Assembly: GCA_019137195.1 (NCBI GenBank)
Contig: JAGVSR010000127.1
Coordinates: 28,204 to 92,203 of the forward strand
DNA length: 64,000 nucleotides
Direction: 5' to 3'
Origin: Alphaproteobacteria bacterium
GTDB taxonomy: Bacteria; Pseudomonadota; Alphaproteobacteria; Rhizobiales; Hyphomicrobiaceae
Part shown: positions 35,496 through 45,100 of the stretch, in pieces
Numbering within the stretch: the first letter of the stretch is position 1
Layout: each line of letters opens with the position of its first letter
Notes under the pieces: generated by a model
Seen by the model: the letters and a program-made list of their open reading frames with translations, nothing else
The model's database searches: none
What the model was told of the DNA's origin: nothing
Made by a program: the position numbers and the translations under genes

Positions 35496-38486
35496 TCACT
35501 GCCCCAGCCTCTCGAGCAGCGCCGGCACGTGAACCTGGTCGGCTTTGTAGTTGCCGGTCAGCGCATGCATGACGATATTGACGCCACCCCTGAGCGCCAT
35601 CTCGCGCTGCTGCTCGCCGCCGGGCACAGTCGGATAGAGCGGACGGCCGAGGCGGTCGAGCGCCCAGGCCGCCGCGAAATCGTTCGCGGTGATGATGATC
35701 GAGGTCACGCCGTCGGCGCGCCGCGCCTTGCGCTCGCCATCGTCCTCGCTGCGCGTCTCATCGGCCTCGACCCATAGCTGCCCGCCGTCCCAGCGGCCGG
35801 GAAACGAGCGCATGAGATAGAACGACCGCGTCAGCACATGGTCTTCCGGCACCGGCTCGAGCCGCGGCAGGTCCAGCTTGCCGATGAGGCGCTCGAGCGC
35901 GACGCCGTTCTTGCCGGCGGCCGCAACGCCCGTCGGCACGCCTGACGAGTAGTCGCGGGTATCGAAGACGATCATACCGCCCTGCTTCATGTAGGCGTCG
36001 ATCTTGGCGAGCGCAGCATCCGGCAGCGGCTCGGCGTTGGGCAGCACCGGCCAGTAGAGCACGGGATAGAATGCGATCTCGTCCTTGGCGACGTCGACGC
36101 CGACCGGCTCGTTGGGCTCGACCGCCGTCCTTACGGCAAGCACGCGCCCGAGACCCGAAAGACCGAGCTTGCTGACATTGTCGATCTCGGGATTGCCGGT
36201 GAGCGCATAGGCGAGCGTCACGCGGTCGGTCGCCATCTCGGCCACGCCGTCGGGGCCGGCAGGGTAGCTCTTCTTCGGCGGCTCGGTGCCAAAGCGCGGG
36301 CCGAGCGTCGGCCGCCGGAACTGCTGCTCGAAGTACCGGTCGAGCTCGTCGCCGCCGTCCAAGAACTGGGCGCGAGCCGCGGGCACGGGCAGCGTGGCGA
36401 TAAGGAGAAGCGCAGCGGTGCCGGCGCTTGCCGCGCGGCCAGCTCCGCGCCCGAGGCGCAACCCGCCCTGCAGCGACAGCACGGCGGCGATGTCGGCGAA
36501 GAGGAGGGCGAGCGCCGCTGCGAGCAGCCACGGCTTCAACGCGACCGCCGCCTTGATGTCGAGATTGCGCAGCTCGGCGCCTTCAGGCAGCGGAGGCAGC
36601 GCCGACAGGCTCGATTCTTCTCTCAGCACGTTGATGGCGCGCGGCGAGCCCGCAGGGCCGTAATAGCCCGGCGGATGATCGAGGCTCGCCGGCGTGTCGT
36701 TGATCGCGGATGCGAGAAGCGCCTGCGCGGTGCCGGGCGGCGTGCGCAGGATGCCGAACCCGTCGAGTGTGCGTAGCGGCGCGAGCACGTTCGGCGCGTC
36801 GGGCGCCGCACTGGCCGTGGCCTCCTCGCCGGCCGGAGCGGCTGTCGCGTTGTCGGCCGCCTTGTCGGACGTGTCGATCGGCCCGGACATGCCGCCGAGA
36901 GTTGTGATCCGGCGCAGCATCTCCACGAACAGTCCCGAGATCGGCAAGTTCGACCAGTCGGAGTTGGCCGTGATGTGGAACAGGATGAGCCGGCCCTGCC
37001 CGCGCCGTGTGGCGGTGACGAGCGGCGTGCCGTCGGCGAGCCGGGCCCATACCTGGACCTCGGGACCGAGACGCGCGGGGTCGGCCAGGATCTGCCGCTT
37101 GACGAGCACGTCTGACGGCACGGCCAATCCCGCGAACAGGCTCTCGCCGTCGAAGGCGGCAAGCGGCTGCGGCGTAGACCACGACAGCGCACCGCCGAGC
37201 GCCCTCCCCCCGAGACGCAGCGGCACGGGCATCAGATCGTCGCCACCCTTCTCGAGGCGCGGTCCCGCGAAGCGAACGAGCACGCCACCCTTCTTGACCC
37301 AGTCGTCGACGGCCTCGGCCGCCTCGCCCGATAGCGTGCCGATGTCGGCCAGCACGAGCACGCTCGCCTGCTGCTTCAGGACGCTTGCGATGCCGACAGC
37401 CAAGTTCTGGTCCTTCGGCCTGATGACCTCGGCAAACGGCTGGACAGCCTTCTGGATGTAGTAGAGCGGCGCCAGTAGCGGTTGGGCTTCCTCCTGTGCC
37501 TCGCCCGAGACGAGCCCGACGCGTTGCCACTGCGAGCGGGCGTCGAGGAGGCTCACGGCACCCGCGGAGCGCTCGTTGGCGATCTCCATACGGGTGACCT
37601 GGTTCCTGAGCTCGAGCGGCATCTCGAAGGCGATTTCCTTCACCGTCTCGCCATGCGCGAGCTTGAACGCCATCTCGCCGAGACGGGCACCCTTGGCTGA
37701 GAACGTGTTGACCACGCCCTCGCGTGGCCCTCCGTCGGCCCTGAGGATACGCGCTGAAAGGGCGCCGCTGGCGGCCACGTAGCCGGTGAGCCCGAGCGGC
37801 TCGCGGCTTGCCGCACTGTCGATGACGATGAACGAGCCTCCCGAGGCGAGGCTGACGAGACCTCGCGCGAACGCATCCGCCGTGCCGTCGTGATCTATGC
37901 TGTCGGTGAGCCAGACGACGCTGACACCAGTGCGAGCCTCGCCGTTGAGCGCAGCGTTCAGAGCGTCGAAGCTCGCCTTGCGGTCGGGAGCGAACGGCAG
38001 CGGCTGCAGAGCGGCAGCCGTCGAGCGCGCAGCAGCGGGAGCCTCGATACGCACTTGTCTGATCTTGGCGCCGGCGGCCGTCGGCAGGATGACGACCGTG
38101 CGGTTCTTCGCCTCCGCTTCGTCGATGAAGCGCGCCACCGCGTCCGTGCGCGCTGTCCACGAGGCGGCCGACGACCAGCCGTTGTCGACGGCGATGACCA
38201 CCGGGCCGTTGCCGGATAGCTCGGTCTCTTCGGACGGGTTGAGCACCGGCTCGGCCAGCGCCAGGATCACCAGCGCCGCGGCAAGGAGCCGGATCAGAAG
38301 CAGCCACCACGGCGTCGTGGCCGGCGTCTTCTCGCGGTTCTCGATCCCGGCAAGAATGCGGGTCGGCGGAAACTCAACCTGGCGCGGGCGCGGCGGTATG
38401 GTGCGCAACAGCCAGTAGATGACCGGCAGCGCGGCGGCAGCAGCCAGTAGCCAGGGGTTGAGGAAGGCGAGCGCGCCGATCGTCAT
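35496..38486 (-). CDS. BatA-like / DUF4159 membrane protein
   Basis: 996 residues. The N-terminus FLNPWLLAAAAALPVIYWLLR is the aerotolerance-regulator (BatA) N-terminal helix domain, followed by a second helix (LLLIRLLAAALVILALAEPVL) and a vWA-like part (VVIAVDNGWSSA). A helix pair near residues 640-700 divides it from a C-terminal DUF4159 domain (VTLAYALTGNPEIDNVSKLGLSG; GGMIVFDTRDY; LTRSFYLMRSFPGRW). The ATG overlaps the DUF58 stop by four bases (ATGA), so translation is coupled. Related gene sets occur widely with MoxR ATPases; the client process is unknown. Confidence 0.88.
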   Translation of the reverse strand: MTIGALAFLNPWLLAAAAALPVIYWLLRTIPPRPRQVEFPPTRILAGIENREKTPATTPWWLLLIRLLAAALVILALAEPVLNPSEETELSGNGPVVIAVDNGWSSAASWTARTDAVARFIDEAEAKNRTVVILPTAAGAKIRQVRIEAPAAARSTAAALQPLPFAPDRKASFDALNAALNGEARTGVSVVWLTDSIDHDGTADAFARGLVSLASGGSFIVIDSAASREPLGLTGYVAASGALSARILRADGGPREGVVNTFSAKGARLGEMAFKLAHGETVKEIAFEMPLELRNQVTRMEIANERSAGAVSLLDARSQWQRVGLVSGEAQEEAQPLLAPLYYIQKAVQPFAEVIRPKDQNLAVGIASVLKQQASVLVLADIGTLSGEAAEAVDDWVKKGGVLVRFAGPRLEKGGDDLMPVPLRLGGRALGGALSWSTPQPLAAFDGESLFAGLAVPSDVLVKRQILADPARLGPEVQVWARLADGTPLVTATRRGQGRLILFHITANSDWSNLPISGLFVEMLRRITTLGGMSGPIDTSDKAADNATAAPAGEEATASAAPDAPNVLAPLRTLDGFGILRTPPGTAQALLASAINDTPASLDHPPGYYGPAGSPRAINVLREESSLSALPPLPEGAELRNLDIKAAVALKPWLLAAALALLFADIAAVLSLQGGLRLGRGAGRAASAGTAALLLIATLPVPAARAQFLDGGDELDRYFEQQFRRPTLGPRFGTEPPKKSYPAGPDGVAEMATDRVTLAYALTGNPEIDNVSKLGLSGLGRVLAVRTAVEPNEPVGVDVAKDEIAFYPVLYWPVLPNAEPLPDAALAKIDAYMKQGGMIVFDTRDYSSGVPTGVAAAGKNGVALERLIGKLDLPRLEPVPEDHVLTRSFYLMRSFPGRWDGGQLWVEADETRSEDDGERKARRADGVTSIIITANDFAAAWALDRLGRPLYPTVPGGEQQREMALRGGVNIVMHALTGNYKADQVHVPALLERLGQ

Positions 38487-39466
38487 GGTGCGCCTCCTGT
38501 CTCGCCGGCCGCAGCCGTAGCGGGAACCGTGCGCCAGAGATAGCTGCCGTCCTTGCCCTCGAGGCTCATCATGAGCGCGAGCAGCGGCTCGGCGCCGGAA
38601 CGGTCGGTATGATGGACGAGAAACGACCAGCCGAGGCGGGTGGCACAATCGGAGATGGCCGCCCGATGCGCGGCAAGGCGCTGGCGGTACTCGGCGCGGA
38701 GGCTCTCGACCCGGTCGGCGACCCAGCGCGTGCCGTCCTCGAGGCCCAGGAACTCGGTACGCCCCTCGTAGGGAAGCGTCTCCTCTGCAGGGTCCAGCAC
38801 CTGGATCAGGTGGCCCGTTACACCGGCAGCCGCGATGCTCTCGATCCGCCCCGAGACCTCCTCGACCGGGTCGAGGAAATCACCGATGAGGACGACGCTC
38901 GAAAAGCGGTTCGGCTGCACGTCGGGCGGAAGGCCGTGGGCAAGCGCGTCGCCATGCCCGGCAAGAACCTCGGCCAGACGGGTGGCCGCGCGGCGGCTCG
39001 CTATCGGCGGCGTGACGCCGAGAAGCCCTACGCGCTCGCCCGAACGCACCAGAAGCTCGGCGGCGGCCAGCATCAAGACGACGGCTCGGTCGCGCTTCGA
39101 CACGACACCGAGATGACGGAAATTCATGGACGGCGAGAGGTCCGGCCACAGCCACAGCGTATGGGCCGCCTCCCACTCGCGCTCGCGCACGTAGAGATGA
39201 TCGGAGCTCGCGGAGCGCCGCCAGTCGATGAGTTGTGCCGAGTCCTGAGAGGCATACTGACGGAACTGCCAGAACGTCTCGCCGGGACCAGCGCGGCGGC
39301 GGCCGTGGATGCCGTGCGCAACGGTCGAGGCGATGCGGTCGGCGTCGATCAGGAGATCGGGCAGGACGTCGGCGAGCGCGTGCGCACTCGTCTCGAGCGC
39401 GCCGAGATGGGAGCTCGCCGCACCAGAGGTTCCGGTCGTCGCTGTCTGCCCGGTGGGCCATGCCAT
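38483..39466 (-). CDS. DUF58 domain protein
   Basis: 327 residues. The family signature RQYASQDSAQLIDWRRSASSDHLYVRE is intact (about residues 70-95), as is the vWA-like LWPDLSPSMNF, corresponding to the DxSxS metal site with substitutions. No transmembrane helix is visible. DUF58 proteins are standard partners of MoxR ATPases. It begins 6 bases after the moxR stop and its stop overlaps the next start, so three genes are tightly coupled. Confidence 0.93.
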   Translation of the reverse strand: MAWPTGQTATTGTSGAASSHLGALETSAHALADVLPDLLIDADRIASTVAHGIHGRRRAGPGETFWQFRQYASQDSAQLIDWRRSASSDHLYVREREWEAAHTLWLWPDLSPSMNFRHLGVVSKRDRAVVLMLAAAELLVRSGERVGLLGVTPPIASRRAATRLAEVLAGHGDALAHGLPPDVQPNRFSSVVLIGDFLDPVEEVSGRIESIAAAGVTGHLIQVLDPAEETLPYEGRTEFLGLEDGTRWVADRVESLRAEYRQRLAAHRAAISDCATRLGWSFLVHHTDRSGAEPLLALMMSLEGKDGSYLWRTVPATAAAGETGGAP

Positions 39467-39472
39467 CGCCGG

Positions 39473-40474
39473 CTACTCCAGCCCCTTGGCGAGGCCCGAG
39501 ATCACGGACCCGAGTGTCAGCCGCTCCTTGGTGCGAGCCTCGAACGAGAGCGCCATGCGGTGCTTGAGGACCGGCTCGGCGAGCGCGATGACGTCATCGA
39601 CCGACGGCGCAAGGCGGCCCTCCACCAGCGCCTTCGCACGCACGGCGAGCATCAGCGCCTGGCTGGCGCGGGGCCCCGGACCCCAGGCGACGAAGCGGTC
39701 GGTCTCGGCATTGGCTCCTGTACCGGGCCGCGCCGAGCGCACAAGCCTGAGGATGGCGTCGACGACCTTGTCCGGCACCGGAATCTGACGAACCAGACGC
39801 TGGATGGCCATCAGCTCGCCGGCATTGAGCACGGCCTCGATGCGCCGCTCCTCGGAGCCGGTGGTCGCGAACAGCATGCGCCGCTCGGCGGCGAAATCGG
39901 GATAGGTGACGTCGATCTGCAGAAGGAAGCGGTCGAGCTGGGCTTCCGGCAGCGGATAGGTGCCTTCCTGCTCGAGCGGATTCTGGGTCGCGAGCACGTG
40001 GAACGGCTGCGGCACGTCGTAACGCTGGCCCGCCACCGAGACGTGATGCTCCTGCATCGCCTGGAGAAGCGCCGACTGTGTCTTGGGGCTGGCGCGGTTG
40101 ATCTCGTCGGCCATCAGAAGCTGAGTGAAGATCGGGCCCTTGATGAACCGGAACGAGCGCCGCTGGCCAGGGTTGTCCTCGAGCACCTCAGAGCCGATGA
40201 TGTCGGACGGCATGAGGTCGGGCGTGAACTGGATGCGCTTGGCGTCGAGGCCGAGGACCTTGCCGAGGGTGTCGACGAGCAGCGTCTTGGCGAGGCCCGG
40301 AACGCCGATCAGGAGTGCATGGCCACCGGAAAGAATGGTGATCAGCGTCTGCTCGATCACCTGATCCTGGCCGAAGATGACGCCGGCGGCGGCCTTGTGA
40401 GCGCGCTTGACGCGCTCGGCGGCGGCTTCGAGCCGGGGGACGATCGTCTCGTCCGTCTGGGTTATGGTGCTCAT
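39473..40474 (-). CDS. MoxR-family AAA+ ATPase
   Basis: 333 residues. Walker A is GVPGLAKT (residues 57-64), Walker B is LLMADEINRASPKTQSALLQAM, sensor 1 is FHVLATQNPLEQEGTYPLPEAQLDRFL, and the C-terminal lid follows. MoxR ATPases act as chaperones that mature or insert cofactors into enzymes together with vWA proteins. The start at 40474 (MSTITQTDET) is preceded by GTGGGACG. It is first in a four-gene unit and divergent from the DUF1285 gene, with 236 bases between. Confidence 0.95.
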   Translation of the reverse strand: MSTITQTDETIVPRLEAAAERVKRAHKAAAGVIFGQDQVIEQTLITILSGGHALLIGVPGLAKTLLVDTLGKVLGLDAKRIQFTPDLMPSDIIGSEVLEDNPGQRRSFRFIKGPIFTQLLMADEINRASPKTQSALLQAMQEHHVSVAGQRYDVPQPFHVLATQNPLEQEGTYPLPEAQLDRFLLQIDVTYPDFAAERRMLFATTGSEERRIEAVLNAGELMAIQRLVRQIPVPDKVVDAILRLVRSARPGTGANAETDRFVAWGPGPRASQALMLAVRAKALVEGRLAPSVDDVIALAEPVLKHRMALSFEARTKERLTLGSVISGLAKGLE

Positions 40475-40710
40475 CGTCCCACTTTCTCGAGGTCTCGGGC
40501 GCAAGCCAGCTTAATGCAGTCCCCGGCGGCCGTCATGCATTGCCGAATGTGCGGCCAGGGGGGGGCCGAGGGTCAAGTTAAACCTACGTAAGTAGCGGGC
40601 CGATTCCACCCGGCTCGGCGGTGTTGAGGCACAGCACTGTGGTAAACTGCGGGCTGGAGCCCCGGGACGGGCTCCGACGCTCTGCAAATCGAGGCAACGT
40701 CTCGCCAGAA

Positions 40711-41292
40711 ATGACGGCACAGGACACGACACGGATCAGCGGCCTCGAGGCCCTGCTGAAAGAGGCCTCACAGCGCGGACGCCCGCCCGTCGAGCGCTGG
40801 AACCCGCCCTATTGCGGCGACGTCGGAATGGCGATCCGCGCCGACGGCACGTGGCTTTACCAGGGAAGCCCGATCGGTCGCATGCCGCTCGTCAAGCTGT
40901 TCGCGAGCGTGCTGCGCCGCGACGAGGACGGCCGGCACTATCTCGTCACTCCGGCCGAGAAGGTCGACGTTCACGTTGCAGATGCCCCGTTCCTCGCTGT
41001 CGAGATGCAGGTGGACGGCGCGGGCCGTAGCCAGTCGCTCGTGTTTCGCACCAACGTCGACGATATCGTGGCCTGCGGGCCGGAGCATCCGCTCCGCTTC
41101 GAGCCGGAGCCAGTGAGTGGCGGCCTGAAGCCTTACCTTCTGGTCCGAGGCCGGCTCGAGGCGCTCGTGACGCGGGCGCTCTATTACGACCTCATGGAGA
41201 TGGCGGCCGCAGGCGGCGGCGAGAGCGGGCGGTACGGCATCTGGAGCGGCGGCGCGTTCTTCCCGCTCGGGCCTCCGCCCGCCTCACCATGA
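40711..41292 (+). CDS. DUF1285 domain protein
   Basis: 193 residues of the DUF1285 (COG3816) family. Typical segments are PPVERWNPPYCGDVGMAIRADG, WLYQGSPIGRMPLVKLFASVLRRDEDG, YLVTPAEKVDVHVADAPFLA and VARALYYDLMEMA-like VTRALYYDLMEMA. The family is small, globular and of unknown function, although a ligand-binding fold is known. In Hyphomicrobiales it commonly lies divergent to moxR, as here. The ATG at 40711 gives the usual N-terminus. Confidence 0.9.
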   Translation: MTAQDTTRISGLEALLKEASQRGRPPVERWNPPYCGDVGMAIRADGTWLYQGSPIGRMPLVKLFASVLRRDEDGRHYLVTPAEKVDVHVADAPFLAVEMQVDGAGRSQSLVFRTNVDDIVACGPEHPLRFEPEPVSGGLKPYLLVRGRLEALVTRALYYDLMEMAAAGGGESGRYGIWSGGAFFPLGPPPASP

Positions 41293-41384
41293 GCAGGAGG
41301 CGCATTTCGCCCCAATGCCTTGCTCCTTCGGGCTCGGACGTGGCATAGGGCGCACCGACGCCAACCACAACGGACAGAGACGGC

Positions 41385-42023
41385 ATGCTGCGCAAAATCG
41401 AGCACTGGGTCGAGGTCATCCTGTTTGCCAGCCGCTGGCTGCTCGCACCCTTCTACGTCGGCCTCGCACTTGCGCTGGCCGTACTGCTGGTCAGCTTCAT
41501 CAAGGAGTTCCTGCATCTCGCCGCCGGCGCGTTTGTACTCGGCGAGTCGGACGTTATTCTCGGCGTGCTGGCACTCGTCGATCTCGCGCTGACGGGCTCA
41601 CTCCTCGTGATCGTCATCTTCTCCGGCTACGAGAATTTCGTGTCGAGAATCGACCACAGCGGACACAAGGACTGGCCGGAGTGGATGGGCACCATCGACT
41701 TCAGCGCCCTGAAGCTGAAACTCCTGTCCTCTATCGTCGCCATTTCCGCGATCCAGCTCTTGAAGCAGTTCATGAGCCTCAAGACGGTAACGCCGGAGAA
41801 CGAGCGCACGATCATGTGGCTCGTCATTATTCACCTCGTGTTCGTGACCTCGAGCGTGCTGCTCGCCCTCTCCGACCGCATCTCCGGCCACGGCGACGCC
41901 GGCCATGCGGCCCCGGACGCGAGCGGCGGTCACGAGACCGCCGCGGCCGCCGGGTCACACGGCGGCACCCACAAGCAAGCCGCCCCGAGCGGCGAGCCCG
42001 GCAAGACCGGCAAGAAGGCGTAG
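41385..42023 (+). CDS. UPF0114/YqhA-like membrane protein with His-rich tail
   Basis: 212 residues. Three to four transmembrane helices: PFYVGLALALAVLLVSFI (about 23-40), ILGVLALVDLALTGSLLVIVIFSGYENFV (58-86), LLSSIVAISAIQLLKQFM (110-127) and MWLVIIHLVFVTSSVLLALSDRI (143-165). The NFVSRI segment and overall order match the TIGR00645/UPF0114 family. About 45 residues follow that are absent from typical members; they are rich in His, Gly and Ala (SGHGDAGHAAPDASGGHE..., five histidines) and may bind metal or be disordered. Function of the family unknown. Confidence 0.88.
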   Translation: MLRKIEHWVEVILFASRWLLAPFYVGLALALAVLLVSFIKEFLHLAAGAFVLGESDVILGVLALVDLALTGSLLVIVIFSGYENFVSRIDHSGHKDWPEWMGTIDFSALKLKLLSSIVAISAIQLLKQFMSLKTVTPENERTIMWLVIIHLVFVTSSVLLALSDRISGHGDAGHAAPDASGGHETAAAAGSHGGTHKQAAPSGEPGKTGKKA

Positions 42024-42050
42024 CGTGCGCCGCCCATCCGAGGAATTCGC

Positions 42051-42074
42051 GGCCTCGTCTCCCGGGACGAGGCC
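42051..42074 (+). terminator. Terminator-like hairpin after the UPF0114 gene
   Basis: Perfect nine-base stem GGCCTCGTC/GACGAGGCC with a six-base loop (TCCCGG), 28 bases after the stop codon, followed by GTTCTC. It probably separates this gene from the oxoprolinase gene. Confidence 0.6.
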
Positions 42075-42158
42075 GTTCTCATGTGCCGGAACGTGTGACA
42101 CTCTCAGGCCCCTTCCCGACCTCGCGGCCATTCCCGCCGCACGACGAGCGGCAGGACG

Positions 42159-45100
42159 ATGACCAACGACCGCGACGGCTGGCATTTCTGGATCGATCGC
42201 GGCGGCACCTTCACCGACGTTGTCGCCCGTGCGCCCGATGGCTCCCTCGAGACGGTGAAGCTCCTGTCCGAGAACGCGGGCGCTTACGGCGACGCCGCCC
42301 TCGAGGCCATCCGGCGCATTATCGGCGTGGCCCCTGGCGTGCCGCTCCCGTCGCATCGGATCTCCTCCGTGCGCATGGGCACCACGGTTGCCACCAATGC
42401 GCTGCTCGAGCGCAAGGGCGAGCCGGTGCTTCTCGTCATTACCAAAGGCCTCGCCGACGAGCTCGAGATCGGCACCCAGGCCCGGCCCGACATCTTTGCA
42501 CGGCGCATAGTGAAGCCGTCGGTGCTCTTTTCCGAAGCCGTCGAGGCCCATGAGCGCGTGCGAGCCGACGGCACCGTGGAGCAGCCGCTCGACGAGCCCC
42601 GCCTCGCCGCAGACCTGGCCCAAGCCCGCGCGCGCGGATTGACGTCAGTCGCCATCGTGCTGATGCACGCCTACCGCTATCCCGAGCACGAGCGCCGCGC
42701 CGCCGCACTCGCCCGCGCGGCCGGCTTCACCAACGTCTCGGCGAGCCACGAGATCTCGCCGCTGATCAAGATCGTTCCCCGCGGCGACACCACGGTTGCC
42801 GATGCCTACCTCTCGCCGGTGCTGGCGCGCTACGTTGCGCGGATCTCTGAGGCGCTTGGAGCGAATTCCTCTCCCCCATGGGGGGAGGGGCCGCACTTGC
42901 CCGCACCAACGCTCCTTTTCATGGCCTCCTCCGGCGGACTCAAGCGTGCCGAGGACTTCCGCGGCCGCGACGCGATCCTCTCCGGCCCCGCCGGCGGCAT
43001 TGTCGGCATGGCCGAGACCGCCAGGCTCGCCGGCTTCGGCCGCGTCATCGGCTTCGACATGGGCGGAACCTCGACCGACGTCTCGCACTTCGCCGGCACC
43101 TACGAGCGCGACCTCGAGACCGAGGCCGCGGGCGTGCGCCTTTCCGTGCCGATGTTGCGCATTCACACCGTCGCTGCCGGCGGCGGCTCCATCCTTGCCT
43201 TCGACGGCATCCGCTTCCGTGTCGGACCGGAGAGCGCCGGCGCCGAGCCGGGTCCGATGTGCTACCGGAAGGGAGGGCCGCTCACCGTCACGGACGCCAA
43301 CGTCATGACTGGCAAGCTGATGGCCCGCCACTTTCCCGCGATCTTCGGACCCGGCCAGAACGAGCCCTTCGATGCCGCCTCGGTTCGAGACGCCTTCGCC
43401 GCGCTCGCTCGCGACACGGGACGCGCCACGCCCGAGGAGGTCGCAGACGGCTTCATCCGTATCGCCGTCGACAACATGGCAAACGCCATCAAGCGTGTCT
43501 CCGTCGCCCGCGGGCACGACGTCTCGCGCTACGCCTTGAGCTGCTTCGGCGCGGCCGGAGGCCAGCATGCCTGCCTCATTGCCGACGCGCTCGGCATCGG
43601 CACTATTCTCGTTCACCCGCTTTCCGGCCTGCTCTCGGCGTACGGCATGGGCCTCGCCCGGCTGCGTGCCAGCCGCGAGCAGTCGGTCGAGCTGCCACTT
43701 TGCGCGCGCGCGCTGTCGGAGATCGAGCCGATGGTCGCGGCGCTCGGCCAGGCCGTTGCGGCGGAGTTGCGCGAGGCTGGCGTCGCGAACGACGCGCTGG
43801 CCCCGATGGCCTCCCTGCACCTCAAGTACGCCGCCACCGACACCGCCCTGCCGGTCCCGCTCGCCGAGCCCGATCTCATGCGCCGCGACTTCGAAGCCCT
43901 GCACCGGCAGCGCTTCGGCTTCACCTCGCCCGAGAAGGCAATCGTCATCGCCCACGTCGCGGTCGAGGCCGTGACTGCCGATCTCGACAGTGTCGGACCC
44001 TCCGGGTCTGGCATCCGGAGCACGGGACGATCCGATTGGTCTGCAACGGTTCGCTCTGACTCTCTTGCTCCGGCAGGACGGGCTCGACCGGCACCGGTCG
44101 CCAGTCCGGGTTGCGGCAACGACCAACAGCCGGTTTCCCTTTCCCACCCGGCGCGGGTTGCAGCGAGAGGTAGCAACTCATCGCGAGATGGCGACCTCGA
44201 AACGACGCGCTTCTACTCCCAGAGTCGCTGGCACGAGGCCACGGTCCGTCGCAGAGAGGCGCTCGCGATCGGACAGACTGTCGAAGGACCGGCAATCGTC
44301 GTCGAGCCCCATCAGACGGTCGTCGTCGAGGACGGCTGGCAACTCGAGGTCACACCCTTGAGCGACCTCGTGCTGACGCGCGTCACTCCCCGCAAGCGCG
44401 CCGCAGCGACAACCGCTGCCGACCCCGTTCTCATCGAAGTCATGGGCAACCGGTTCATGGCCCTGGCCGAGGAGATGGGCGAGGCGCTGCGCGCCACGGC
44501 CCAAAGCGTCAACATCAAGGAGCGGCTCGACTTCTCGTGCGCTCTGTTCGACGGCGCTGGCGCTCTCGTCGCCAACGCGCCGCACGTTCCGGTCCACCTC
44601 GGCAGCATGGGCGGCTCGGTCAGGGCAGTGATCGACGCCTGCGCCGGCGACATGAAGCCGGGCGATGTCTTCATGCTGAACGCACCCTACAACGGCGGCA
44701 CGCACCTCCCGGATATAACCGTCGTCACTCCGGTCTATCGGACCGTGACCGGCCTCGGGTCTGAACCACCCGCCGGACATCGCCCCGCACCCCTCTTCTA
44801 CGTCGCCGCACGTGGCCATCACGCCGATGTCGGCGGCATCGCTCCGGGTTCCATGAGCCCGCGCGCCAGAACGATCGAGGAAGAGGGCGTATGCATCGAC
44901 CCGTTCCTCTTGGTCGAGAACGGCCGCTTCCGCGAGGCCGAGACACGAGCGCTGCTCGCGGGCGCACGCTTCCCTGCCCGCAACCCCGACCAGAACATCG
45001 CCGACCTGAAGGCCCAGGTCGCCGCCAACGCCCGCGGCGCTGCCGGGCTCGCGAGCCTCGTCGCCGAGCTGGGAGAAGACGTCGTCACCGCCTACATGGG

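Noticed and set aside
42645..44147. A 500-codon frame antisense to the oxoprolinase gene
   Set aside because: Same explanation; the sense frame has family motifs throughout.
44746..44800. A third possible insertion in the oxoprolinase (residues 862-880)
   Set aside because: The region is longer than I expect between VVTPVYR and [10 protein letters not shown] and contains CTCGGGTCTGAACC, but similarity to the dispersed palindrome is too partial to call.
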